Below the pieces are notes generated by a model, which saw only the letters and a list, made by a program, of their open reading frames with translations, did not search any database and had not been told where the DNA came from. 6,727 nt of DNA from NCBI GenBank assembly GCA_017469605.1, contig JAFUGB010000395.1, positions 1 through 6,727 on the forward strand, read 5' to 3'. Position 1 is the first letter of the stretch, and each line of letters opens with the position of its first letter. This DNA comes from Clostridia bacterium. Lineage in GTDB: Bacteria; Bacillota; Clostridia; Christensenellales; Aristaeellaceae. A program made the translations under genes and the position numbers. Below are positions 1 through 6,441 of this stretch, one piece after another.

Positions 1-93
1 CGGGCAGAAGAAAACCCGGTGGCCAGCCGAAAATAAGTTTACTTATTTTCCGGTCTGTCCAGCGGGTTTTCGCTGTGCGCTTTGCGCACAGCA
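1..93. repeat. Structured dispersed repeat, copy 1 (downstream of oppF)
   Basis: This stretch recurs at 6632-6727 in the same orientation with only a handful of base changes and three extra bases. It folds into two hairpins. The first (10-71) is a long imperfect stem: outer arms GAAAACCCG/CGGGTTTTC, inner arms AAAATAAGT (30-38) and ACTTATTTT (41-49), apex TT at 39-40. The second (72-92) is a perfect 9-bp stem, GCTGTGCGC/GCGCACAGC, with a TTT loop. The window starts exactly where the similarity starts, so the true left boundary may lie outside. No coding capacity is convincing. It resembles a REP- or MITE-like intergenic element, but I do not recognise a named family. Confidence 0.85.
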
Positions 94-215
94 TGCACGG
101 CTTTGCCGTGCTGCCCGGCAGCGGTGGCAGGCGTCCTTGCTTCTCTTTGCCGCAGTTGCTTTTATGGCGACAAACGCAGCCCTTTCTGGTTCTCTTTCGG
201 GCTCCGAAAGAGAAC
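91..215. repeat. Hairpin-rich continuation of repeat copy 1
   Basis: Directly after the shared repeat come two more strong inverted repeats. At 95-111, GCACGGC and GCCGTGC flank a TTT loop; the stem can be extended by GCA(91-93)/TGC(112-114) around one bulged T, and so competes with the hairpin before it. At 189-215 a perfect 12-bp stem, GTTCTCTTTCGG/CCGAAAGAGAAC, closes a GCT loop. Between them (about 115-188) is pyrimidine-rich sequence with only weak pairing. The window ends before the matching part of copy 2, so it cannot be shown here that this section belongs to the repeat unit; the continuous run of stems makes that likely. Confidence 0.6.
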
Positions 216-382
216 GCCCCCGTTCGTATCCCTTCCTTGTCAAATTTGTGCTTTCAGATGTATTGCTTTCATCAGGTTTAAGTATGAGTTGAAACGAAAA
301 CGGCGGGTACTGTCAGACAGGGAATGCAATCGTCGCCTTGCGGCTCGTAGCATAAACCGTTGCTTTGATCGAAAAGCTTGCC
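216..382. other. Intergenic stretch with no recognisable gene
   Basis: I find no supported coding region or RNA gene here. Open frames that enter it start inside the repeat, have no convincing ribosome binding site and give low-complexity Arg/Ala-rich products. The only small symmetry is CTGTC-A-GACAG at 310-320, too short to interpret. It probably separates the operon terminator from the repeat. Confidence 0.6.
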
Positions 383-411
383 TATAAGAAGGGCGCGGTT
401 ACGCACCGCCC
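383..411 (-). terminator. Putative intrinsic terminator of the opp operon
   Basis: Read on the minus strand, 27 bases past the oppF stop, GGGC-GGT pairs with ACC-GCCC (plus-strand arms 391-399 and 405-411, with a 2-base bulge at 395-396) around a 5-base loop. It is followed by TTCTTATA (390-383). The stem is GC-rich but short and bulged, and the T tract is interrupted, so this is a moderate candidate. Its position directly after the last gene of the operon supports it. Confidence 0.45.
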
Positions 412-437
412 GGCGGCATAAAATACGCGTGCCGTGC

Positions 438-1361
438 TTACCCCTTCACCCACCGGGCAAACTCCGCGTCGGTGGCCAGCACGGTATGGCTTCCCGACAC
501 GGTGTGCTCGGTGCCCTTGGCGTAATCGATCCCGCTGGAAGGGTAATCATAGGTAATGGACTTGCGGCGCTTTTCCACCTCGGGATTGGGATGGGGAATG
601 GCCGAAAGCAGCGATTTGGTATAGGGATGGATCGGATTGGAAAAGATTTCCTCCTTAGTGCCGGCCTCCACCATATAGCCCAGGTGCAGCACGCCGATGC
701 GGTCCGAAATATACTTGACCATGGAAAGGTCGTGGGCGATGAACAGGTAGGCGCAGCCCGTTTCCTCCTGGATATCCTTCATCAGGTTGACCACCTGGGC
801 CTGGATGGACACGTCCAGGGCTGAAATGCACTCATCGGCAATGATCAGCTTGGGATTCATGATCAGCGCCCGGGCGATGCCCACGCGCTGGCGCTGGCCG
901 CCCGAAAACTGATGGGGATAGCGGGCGGCGTGCTCAGGGCTCAGGCCCACCTTTTTAAGCATTTCGCTGATCTGGTCGGCCCGGTCCTGGCGGGACTGGT
1001 ATCGGCCATGGATATCCAGCCCCTCACCGATGATATCGGCCACCTTTTTGCGCGGGTTCAGGGAGGCCATGGGGTCCTGGAAGATCATCTGCATTTCCTT
1101 GCGCAGCATCTCCCGGGTATTGCCGTCCATTTTGCCGGTGATATCCTGGCCGTTAAAGGTGATTTTGCCGTCTGTGGGATTGTAAAGCCTGATCACGCTG
1201 CGGCCAATGGTGGTTTTGCCCGAGCCGCTTTCGCCCACCAGGCCGTAGGTTTCGCCGGGATAGATTTCAAAGGAAACGCCGTTTACCGCCTTCACGGTAT
1301 AGCTGCGGGAAACGGGGAAAAACTGCTTGAGGTTTTCCACCTTCAGTAAAGGCTGGCTCAT
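438..1361 (-). CDS. oppF: Oligopeptide ABC transporter ATP-binding protein OppF
   Basis: This is the second ATPase of the peptide importer; it pairs with OppD on the cytoplasmic face of OppB/OppC and powers uptake. The 307-residue protein has Walker A GESGSGKTT (43-51), Q-loop FQDP (94-97), signature FSGGQRQR (152-159), Walker B ending LIIADEC with catalytic Glu177, D-loop ALD (181-183) and switch His210. The oligopeptide-transporter C-terminal extension starts at HPYTKSLLSAIPHPNP (245-260) and ends in a VSGSHTVLATDAEF stretch of the kind I associate with Gram-positive OppF. Its ATG overlaps the oppD stop as ATGA, implying translational coupling; AGGTGG at 1372-1377 (spacing 10) is the likely ribosome binding site. 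The stop is TAA. One oddity is Cys178 where most ABC ATPases have Pro (DEC instead of DEP). DppF is the alternative name, but the OppA type favours Opp. Confidence 0.95.
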   Translation of the reverse strand: MSQPLLKVENLKQFFPVSRSYTVKAVNGVSFEIYPGETYGLVGESGSGKTTIGRSVIRLYNPTDGKITFNGQDITGKMDGNTREMLRKEMQMIFQDPMASLNPRKKVADIIGEGLDIHGRYQSRQDRADQISEMLKKVGLSPEHAARYPHQFSGGQRQRVGIARALIMNPKLIIADECISALDVSIQAQVVNLMKDIQEETGCAYLFIAHDLSMVKYISDRIGVLHLGYMVEAGTKEEIFSNPIHPYTKSLLSAIPHPNPEVEKRRKSITYDYPSSGIDYAKGTEHTVSGSHTVLATDAEFARWVKG

Positions 1362-2443
1362 AAGTATTTTTCCACCTCTTTCCGGGCCCGTGCCAACCGG
1401 GCCTGCAGTTCCTTGGGCATTTCAATCTTGGGGGCGTCGGGGTGCAGCAGCCAGGTGGCGGCAAAGTGCGTCCGGCTCACCTGGAACAGGGGCGGATCGG
1501 CCTTCTCGTCAACGGCCAGGGCAAACTGGTTGCGGGCGGCAAAGGCATCGCCCTTTGGCTCATGCAAAAAGTTGGGCGGGCTGCCGGGGATGGAATACAG
1601 GCGGTCGTCGTCGGTATCCAGGTCGGGCATGGCCGAAAGCAGGCCCCAGGTATAGGGATGCTTGGGGTCATAGAAAATTTCGTTTACATTGCCCACCTCC
1701 ACGATTTTGCCGGCGTACATCACGTCCACGTAATCGGCCACCTTGGCCACCACGCCCAGGTCATGGGTGATGTAAATAACCGAAAGGCCCATTTTTTTCT
1801 GGATGTCCATGATGAGCTCCAGGATGCGGGCCTGGATGGTCACATCCAGCGCCGTGGTGGGCTCGTCGCAGATCAGGATATCGGGATCGGCGCTGAGGGC
1901 AATGGCGATCACCACGCGCTGGCGCATGCCGCCCGACAGCTGGTGCGGGTAGTTTTTGAACCGCTTTTCGGCATCGGGAATGCCCACCAGCCGCAATAGC
2001 TCAATGGCCCGGGCATGGGCGGCGTCCTTGGACATGTTCTTATGCAGGAACATGCCCTCCATGATCTGCTTGCCGATGGTCATGGTGGGGTCCAGGCTGG
2101 TCATGGGGTCCTGGAACACCATGGCAATGCGCTGGCCGTTGTAATTCTGCCGCAGCTGCTTTTTGGGCAGCTTGAGCAAATCCACGGTAACCTCCCGGCC
2201 CGATTCATCGGTGTAGGTATACAGGATTTCGCCGCTGTTCACCGTGGCGTTGCTGTCCAGCAGTCCCATGGCGGCCTTCATGGTCACCGACTTGCCCGAG
2301 CCGCTCTCGCCCACAATGGCCACCGTTTCGCCCCGGCACAGGTCCAGGTTCACGCCCCGGATGGCGTGCACGGTGCCGGCGTTGGTTTTAAACGAGATGT
2401 CCAGGTTTTTGATATCGAGGATGGTTTTGTTTGCTTCGCTCAT
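1358..2443 (-). CDS. oppD: Oligopeptide ABC transporter ATP-binding protein OppD
   Basis: This is the first ATPase of the importer. From the ATG at 2443 it has 361 residues: Walker A GESGSGKS (45-52), Q-loop FQDP (110-113), signature LSGGMRQR (169-176), Walker B ILICDEP with Glu194, D-loop ALD (198-200) and switch His227, then the oligopeptide/dipeptide C-terminal domain (HPYTWGLLSAMPDL from 262; SIPGSPPNFLHEPKG 284-298). The frame stays open to an ATG at 2503, but that start would overlap oppC by about 47 bases and add an atypical 20-residue leader; the start at 2443 has a strong GAGGAGGG site and matches where the family begins. The C-terminal domain lacks the Cys residues that hold an iron-sulfur cluster in some DppD/OppD proteins: where CxFxxRC is expected it reads GDAFAARN (298-305). 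This Cys-less form is, from memory, common in Gram-positive OppD. Confidence 0.95.
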   Translation of the reverse strand: MSEANKTILDIKNLDISFKTNAGTVHAIRGVNLDLCRGETVAIVGESGSGKSVTMKAAMGLLDSNATVNSGEILYTYTDESGREVTVDLLKLPKKQLRQNYNGQRIAMVFQDPMTSLDPTMTIGKQIMEGMFLHKNMSKDAAHARAIELLRLVGIPDAEKRFKNYPHQLSGGMRQRVVIAIALSADPDILICDEPTTALDVTIQARILELIMDIQKKMGLSVIYITHDLGVVAKVADYVDVMYAGKIVEVGNVNEIFYDPKHPYTWGLLSAMPDLDTDDDRLYSIPGSPPNFLHEPKGDAFAARNQFALAVDEKADPPLFQVSRTHFAATWLLHPDAPKIEMPKELQARLARARKEVEKYL

Positions 2444-2450
2444 GGTCCGG

Positions 2451-2458
2451 CCCTCCTC
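2451..2458 (-). promoter_or_regulatory. Ribosome binding site that fixes the oppD start
   Basis: On the minus strand the sequence is GAGGAGGG, ending 7 bases before the ATG at 2443. It overlaps the TGA stop of oppC (2457-2459), so ribosomes finishing oppC sit on the oppD site. This decides for the 361-residue OppD over the longer open frame. Confidence 0.85.
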
Positions 2459-3494
2459 ACATATCTTCCAGCTTGGGCGCCAGCGCTTCGCGCAGGCCGT
2501 CACCGATAAAATTGAATCCCAGCATCAGCAGCGCCAGCACAATGATGGGCGGCAGGATCTGATAGGGCAGCGTGGTAATATTGTTGAAGCCGTCCTCAAT
2601 CAGCGTGCCCACCGAGCACTGAGGCAGCACGATGCCCACGCCCACGAAGCTCAGGAAGGCTTCGGTAAATATGGCCGTGGGGATGGAGAACATCACCTGG
2701 GTGATGATGGGGCCGATGGTGTTGGGCAGGATCTCCTTAAAGATGATATGATTGCTGCGGGCGCCCAGGGTGCGGCTGGCCAGCACGTATTCCTGTTCCT
2801 TGATTTTGAGCATTTCGGCCCGGGCAATCTTGCTCATGCCGATCCATTCGGTGAGCAGCAGCGCCACGATCACCAGCCCCATGCCCTTGGGCATAAAGAT
2901 GGCCAGCACCGATACGATTACCAGCCTGGGCACCGAGTTGGCGATTTCCACAAAGCGCTGCATCACGTTATCCACCATGCCGCCAAAGTAGCCCGATATC
3001 AGGCCGTAGCTCATGCCGATGATCATATCGATGATAATGGTCACAAAGGCGATGAGCAGCGATACCCGGGCGCCGTACCAGGTGCGGGTCCACAGGTCGC
3101 GGCCCAAATCGTCGGTGCCAAACAGGAAGGTATACTCCGAAAAATTGCCCTCCAATTCCTCCCCGGTGAGCAGTTTATGCAGCGCCGGGATCTGGGGCGA
3201 AATGCCCTTGGCCACCACGCGCTTGTTTTTTTCGTTGCGGTACTGCACGATATCGCGGTAACCGAAGGCGTTCATCATTGGGCCAAAGATGGCCAGCAGG
3301 ATGATCACCGTAATGATGACCAGGCCCACCACGGCGCGGCGGTTCCTGAAAAAATGGGTAAACACGCCCTTCCAGTAGCTCTGGGAGGCAAAATTGGCGT
3401 CGGTGCGGATATCGCGCTGGCTGAGCAGCACAAAATCCTCCTTCACCGGCACATAAGCGGCGGCCGCCGCGGGCTGCGCGTTTTTCTTTGCCAT
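2457..3494 (-). CDS. oppC: Oligopeptide ABC transporter permease OppC
   Basis: This is one of the two membrane subunits that form the peptide channel with OppB. It has 345 residues. A cytoplasmic N-terminal tail with an Ala-rich run (9-13) precedes TM1 (about 54-75). An extracytoplasmic segment of about 50 residues leads to the FGTDDLGRD motif (125-133) typical of OppC/DppC, followed by the core permease helices (roughly 143-168, 188-214, 259-285 and 313-333; about six in all). The cytoplasmic EAA loop that docks on the ATPases runs from EYVLASRTLGAR (235-246) to ILPN (255-258). The C-terminus GDGLREALAPKLEDM is the usual OppC ending. The start is supported by AGGAGG at 3503-3508 (spacing 8), which lies inside the end of oppB. 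Only 3 bases separate oppB from oppC and 13 separate oppC from oppD, so the genes are tightly co-translated. Confidence 0.95.
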   Translation of the reverse strand: MAKKNAQPAAAAAYVPVKEDFVLLSQRDIRTDANFASQSYWKGVFTHFFRNRRAVVGLVIITVIILLAIFGPMMNAFGYRDIVQYRNEKNKRVVAKGISPQIPALHKLLTGEELEGNFSEYTFLFGTDDLGRDLWTRTWYGARVSLLIAFVTIIIDMIIGMSYGLISGYFGGMVDNVMQRFVEIANSVPRLVIVSVLAIFMPKGMGLVIVALLLTEWIGMSKIARAEMLKIKEQEYVLASRTLGARSNHIIFKEILPNTIGPIITQVMFSIPTAIFTEAFLSFVGVGIVLPQCSVGTLIEDGFNNITTLPYQILPPIIVLALLMLGFNFIGDGLREALAPKLEDM

Positions 3495-3497
3495 GGT

Positions 3498-4445
3498 TTA
3501 CGCCTCCTCTCCCTTGGCCGATACGCGGATGCGGGGATCCAGCACGCCATAGAGCAGGTCCACCACCAGCATGATGCCAATGTACAGCGCCGAGTACAGG
3601 ATGCCCAGCGCCAGCACATAGTTATAATCGATGCCCTCGCCGGCAATGGCGTCCACCATCAATTTGCCGATGCCGTTGATGCCGTAGATCTTTTCCACCA
3701 CCAGCGCGCCGGTAAGCAGGTCCACCACCAGGGGCGCCAGCACGGTAACGATGGGGATCAGGGCGTTGCGCAGCACATGCTTCATCACCAGCCCCCGGCC
3801 GTACATGCCCTTGGCCTCGGCCAGGCGCACGTAATCGCTGTCAAACACCTCCACCATTTCGTTCCGGGTAAACCGGGCAATGGTGGACATGGTGAACAGG
3901 CTCAGGGAAACAGCCGGGATGATGGCCGAAAAGGCAAAGCGGCTGGGATCAAAGAAATAGGGAAAGAAGGGGATTTTAAAGGAAAATGTGTACTGTAGGA
4001 AGATCAGGAACACATAGGAGGGCACGCACACGCCCAGGATGGAAAACACGGTGCAGAAGCCATCCAGGAATTTTCCCTTGTTCAGCGCGGCGGTGACGCC
4101 CAGCAGCAAGCCCACCAGCGTGCCCAGCAGGATGGCGATGCCGCCGATCCTGAAGGAATTGGATATGGCTGTGGACAGCACGGTTTTGATGGGCGCGCCG
4201 TTGTACAGCGAGGTGCCCTTGCCAAAGTCGCCCCGGAGCACATTGCCCATGTAGCGGACAAACTGGGTCAGGATGGGATCGTCCAGGCCCATTTCGGCGC
4301 GCTTATTGGCGATCTGCTCGGCACTCATGCGCTCCGACGGGAAGGGATTGCCCGGCATGATGCGCACCAGCAGGAACAAAAGGAAGGTGATGATCAGCAG
4401 CGTCAGCAGCGCCATCCCGATCCGTTTCAGTACGTACTTGGTCAT
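3498..4445 (-). CDS. oppB: Oligopeptide ABC transporter permease OppB
   Basis: This is the other half of the transmembrane channel. It has 315 residues, the usual length. The N-terminus YVLKRIGMALLTLLIITFLL (4-23) is the classic OppB/DppB first helix, followed by RIMPGNPF. GLDDP (53-57) and RGDFGKG (71-77) are family motifs of the periplasmic-side segment. Further helices lie near 99-120, 130-155, 172-192, 230-252 and 277-300. The EAA loop (DYVRLAEAKG 204-213 to RNALIP 226-231) is intact, and the protein ends with the family's DPRIR motif (303-307). The ribosome binding site AAAGGA (4456-4461) is 10 bases from the ATG, looser than those of oppC and oppD. The 93-base gap from oppA, with its hairpin, is the widest in the operon and suggests that oppB-F are expressed below oppA. 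Confidence 0.95.
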   Translation of the reverse strand: MTKYVLKRIGMALLTLLIITFLLFLLVRIMPGNPFPSERMSAEQIANKRAEMGLDDPILTQFVRYMGNVLRGDFGKGTSLYNGAPIKTVLSTAISNSFRIGGIAILLGTLVGLLLGVTAALNKGKFLDGFCTVFSILGVCVPSYVFLIFLQYTFSFKIPFFPYFFDPSRFAFSAIIPAVSLSLFTMSTIARFTRNEMVEVFDSDYVRLAEAKGMYGRGLVMKHVLRNALIPIVTVLAPLVVDLLTGALVVEKIYGINGIGKLMVDAIAGEGIDYNYVLALGILYSALYIGIMLVVDLLYGVLDPRIRVSAKGEEA

Positions 4446-4472
4446 AAATCAGCATTCCTTTAATAATGGAAT

Positions 4473-4506
4473 AGTCAGAGCGGTCCGGCAAAAGACCGCT
4501 CTGACT
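4473..4506 (-). promoter_or_regulatory. Perfect 13-bp intercistronic hairpin between oppA and oppB
   Basis: AGTCAGAGCGGTC pairs perfectly with GACCGCTCTGACT around an 8-base loop (4486-4493). On the minus strand it starts 32 bases after the oppA stop and ends 27 bases before the oppB start. The sequence after it (ATTCCATTATT) is T-containing but has no real T run, so it is a weak or partial terminator at best. A 3'-end stabiliser for a short oppA message is equally possible. Either would raise OppA over the membrane complex, a stoichiometry known for binding-protein operons. The hairpin is certain from the sequence; the role is inferred. Confidence 0.75.
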
Positions 4507-4538
4507 TGTTTAAACAGCCTTGCGCTTTACAGGGACGG

Positions 4539-6191
4539 TTATTTGATGGCGGCGTCCTTGTACACGCGGTTCAGGGCCACGGGATGGAACTGGATGCCCT
4601 CGGCGCCCGCGGCGATCAGGTTGGCGTTGGCCTTGGTGTACAGCGGCGCGATGACGGCTTCCTGCAGCACCAGGGTTTCAGCCTTGTACATGGCGTCCCA
4701 GCGGGCGTCATAATCGGTGATGTAAGCGCCGGTGGTGCAGTCAGCAATCAGCTGATCGTATTCGGCGTTGCTCCAGAAACCGTAGTTGTTGGAGTTGTTG
4801 GTTACCCACATGCCCAGGTAGGTCATGGGATCGGCGTAGTCCGGGCCCCAGCGGGTCAGCGCCACGTCGTAGTTGTCGTTCTGCATCTTGTCCAGGCGCT
4901 CGGCCTTGGTCATGGGCTGCAGGTTGATGGTCAGGCCAGGCAGGGCGTCTTCCACGTCCTCCTTGATGGCCTGGGCAACCTTGGCCACTTCGTCGCCTTC
5001 GTTGTTGCCGTAGATCATGGTGAAGGTGAATTCATCCACGCCCAGCTCAGCCTTGGCGGCATCAAAGTATTCCAGGGCCTTGTCGGGATCGTAGCCCACA
5101 TAGTCGGCAAACATATCCTGATCGGCGGAGAAGTCCTCGCCGGTGGTGCTGCTGGCGGCAAACTGCGGGGGCACGGCGGTGTAGGTGGCCAGGGAGCCGT
5201 CCATCACGTAGTTGTCCACCAGGGTGTCGCGGTCGATGGCATTGGTGATGGCCAGGCGCAGGTTGGCGTTGGCCAGCATGCCGTTCTGGGCGTTCTTTTC
5301 GGTCTGGCTGAAGGACAGGTACCACATGTAGCCGGCGCCGGTTACCTTCAGGTTCTGGCTCAGGGCGGCGTCCTTTTCAGCGGCGGCCACCTGGTTGCCG
5401 GAGATCATTACCACGTCCAGCGCGCCGGTGCGGAAGGCGGTCAGCGCGTTATCCGAGGAGCCAACCACCTGGTACTTGATACCGGCCAGCTGCACGCGGT
5501 CGGCGTCCCAGTAATCGGCGTTCTTCTTCACGGACAGGGTGGCGGTGCCGGGAGTATAGTCCTCCAGCACGAAAGCGCCGTTGCTCAGGAAGGTGTCGGG
5601 GCTGGTGCCGTAGGTGCCCTCTTCCAGGCTGTTGTAGAATTCCTCATTGATGGGATAGAAGGTGGGGAAGTACATCAGGCTGGGGAAGAAGGAAACGGGC
5701 ACGTTGAGCTCCACCACAAAGGTCTTGTCATCCACGGCGGTAACGCCCAGGGTGGTCAGGTCGTCGGTTTCCTTGCCGATGATTTCGGCAGCGCCCTTGA
5801 TGTTGCCGATTTCGTCCAGCATGTAGGCGTACTCGCCGGCCTCCTGGGCAATGCGGCGCCAGGCAAACACAAAGTCATTGGCGGTCACGGCGGCGCCGTT
5901 GCTCCACTTGGCATCGCGCAGGTGGAAGGTATAGGTCAGGCCGTCGTCGGACAGGTCGTAGCTTTCAGCGATGGCGGGCACGGCGGCGCCGTCAGCGTCC
6001 ATCTGGAGCAGGCCGTCAATGCAGTCAGCGATCACTTCAAAGGAGTCGCCGTCGGTGGCCAGGTTGGTATCCAGGCTCATTACGTTGGTGCCCAGCATAA
6101 CGCCCAGGTATTTGTCCTCGGCCACAGCCGTGAAGGCGCAGGAAACCAGCATCATGATCACCAGGGAAACGCAAAGCAGTTTCTTCATCAT
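4539..6191 (-). CDS. oppA: Extracellular oligopeptide-binding protein OppA
   Basis: This is the substrate-binding protein (SBP_bac_5 family) that captures peptides and delivers them to OppBC. It has 550 residues, normal for the family. The signal peptide has Lys3-Lys4, a hydrophobic core to about 17, a lipobox-like LVSC (15-18) and also an AVA|ED signal peptidase I site (22-26). Family landmarks are DGLTYTFHLRDAKWSNG (83-99), VTANDFVFAWRRI (102-114), NADYWD (224-229), NLRLAITNAIDRDTLV (310-325) and RWGPDYADPMTYL (447-459). By recalled alignment to E. coli OppA, Asp451 in WGPDY corresponds to Asp419 in WCADY, which binds the peptide amino terminus; this supports peptides as substrate and OppA over DppA. 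The first ATG is chosen because GAAAGGA lies 7 bases upstream; a second ATG follows immediately. It is first in the operon and next to the promoter. No damage is seen. The peptide length preferred cannot be read from the sequence. Confidence 0.95.
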   Translation of the reverse strand: MMKKLLCVSLVIMMLVSCAFTAVAEDKYLGVMLGTNVMSLDTNLATDGDSFEVIADCIDGLLQMDADGAAVPAIAESYDLSDDGLTYTFHLRDAKWSNGAAVTANDFVFAWRRIAQEAGEYAYMLDEIGNIKGAAEIIGKETDDLTTLGVTAVDDKTFVVELNVPVSFFPSLMYFPTFYPINEEFYNSLEEGTYGTSPDTFLSNGAFVLEDYTPGTATLSVKKNADYWDADRVQLAGIKYQVVGSSDNALTAFRTGALDVVMISGNQVAAAEKDAALSQNLKVTGAGYMWYLSFSQTEKNAQNGMLANANLRLAITNAIDRDTLVDNYVMDGSLATYTAVPPQFAASSTTGEDFSADQDMFADYVGYDPDKALEYFDAAKAELGVDEFTFTMIYGNNEGDEVAKVAQAIKEDVEDALPGLTINLQPMTKAERLDKMQNDNYDVALTRWGPDYADPMTYLGMWVTNNSNNYGFWSNAEYDQLIADCTTGAYITDYDARWDAMYKAETLVLQEAVIAPLYTKANANLIAAGAEGIQFHPVALNRVYKDAAIK

Positions 6192-6198
6192 GGTTTCG

Positions 6199-6205
6199 TC
6201 CTTTC
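6199..6205 (-). promoter_or_regulatory. oppA ribosome binding site
   Basis: GAAAGGA on the minus strand, with 7 bases to the first ATG (6191) and 10 to the in-frame ATG directly after it. The spacing favours the first. It lies 11 bases after the leader inverted repeat at 6217-6245, so folding of that repeat would leave the site free but close by. Confidence 0.75.
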
Positions 6206-6216
6206 GGAATAATTTG

Positions 6217-6245
6217 CCATACGAAATATACCGTATCCCGTATGG
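6217..6245 (-). promoter_or_regulatory. Nested inverted repeat in the oppA leader (operator or RNA hairpin)
   Basis: CCATACG (6217-6223) and CGTATGG (6239-6245) are perfect 7-base arms 15 bases apart. Between them sits a second symmetry, ATAC-C-GTAT (6228-6236). It lies just downstream of the transcription start predicted from the promoter at 6255-6283. It could be the operator of a local regulator or a leader hairpin. No regulator gene is in the window, so neither can be assigned. Confidence 0.5.
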
Positions 6246-6254
6246 ATATAAATT

Positions 6255-6283
6255 ATTTTAAAGCACCAGCGGGCAAAAGTAAA
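6255..6283 (-). promoter_or_regulatory. Sigma-A-type promoter of the opp operon
   Basis: On the minus strand, TTTACT (6283-6278; 4 of 6 to TTGACA) is followed after exactly 17 bases by TAAAAT (6260-6255; 5 of 6 to TATAAT). Transcription would start near 6248, giving a leader of about 57 bases before oppA. The sequence around it is distinctly AT-rich compared with the coding DNA, which fits a promoter region. Confidence 0.65.
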
Positions 6284-6441
6284 TATGAAATACAAAGCAA
6301 ATACAACGTTTTTGCAAAAAAATATTTCCAGCCTGCAAAATTGCGCCGATTTTCGGGATTTTGCGGGCCAAAAACGAAGGTATTTGCATTTTATTTTTCG
6401 CAATAATTCAAATTGGTGGTATCCGGAAATTAAGCGGACAC
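6284..6441. other. AT-rich upstream region with recurring GCAAAA/TTTTGC motifs
   Basis: No gene is supported here; a 71-codon minus-strand frame (6188-6403) has an AT-biased composition unlike the neighbours and resembles no family. The region contains a perfect 12-base palindrome, TTTTTGCAAAAA (6309-6320), 26 bases upstream of the -35 box. Related words follow: TGCAAAATTGCG near 6334-6345, TTTTGCG near 6359-6365, TTGCATTTT near 6384-6392 and TTTTTCGCAA near 6394-6403. These may be regulator contacts or simply a consequence of AT-rich composition. Confidence 0.4.

Noticed and set aside
43..387. Short open frames on both strands inside the left repeat (43-243 minus, 82-387 plus)
   Set aside because: They are translations of hairpin arms, Arg/Ala/Cys-rich, without ribosome binding sites. 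The repeat is better explained as non-coding.
2444..2503. Longer OppD start at 2503
   Set aside because: Adds 20 residues unlike the family and overlaps oppC; the internal ATG at 2443 has a strong ribosome binding site at proper spacing.
2244..3998. A 584-codon open frame on the plus strand across oppD, oppC and oppB
   Set aside because: Very rich in His, Gln, Gly and Asp, with no domain and no sensible start; it runs through three genes with clear family matches on the other strand.
4506..6212. A 568-codon open frame on the plus strand, antisense to oppA
   Set aside because: The product is dominated by Gly, Val, His and Gln without any recognisable domain, and it mirrors oppA almost end to end. 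GC-rich third positions in oppA remove antisense stop codons, which explains the frame.
6188..6403. A 71-codon minus-strand frame upstream of oppA
   Set aside because: Lies across the predicted promoter and leader, overlaps the oppA start, has no ribosome binding site and is composed of AT-driven residues (Phe, Lys, Ile, Tyr).
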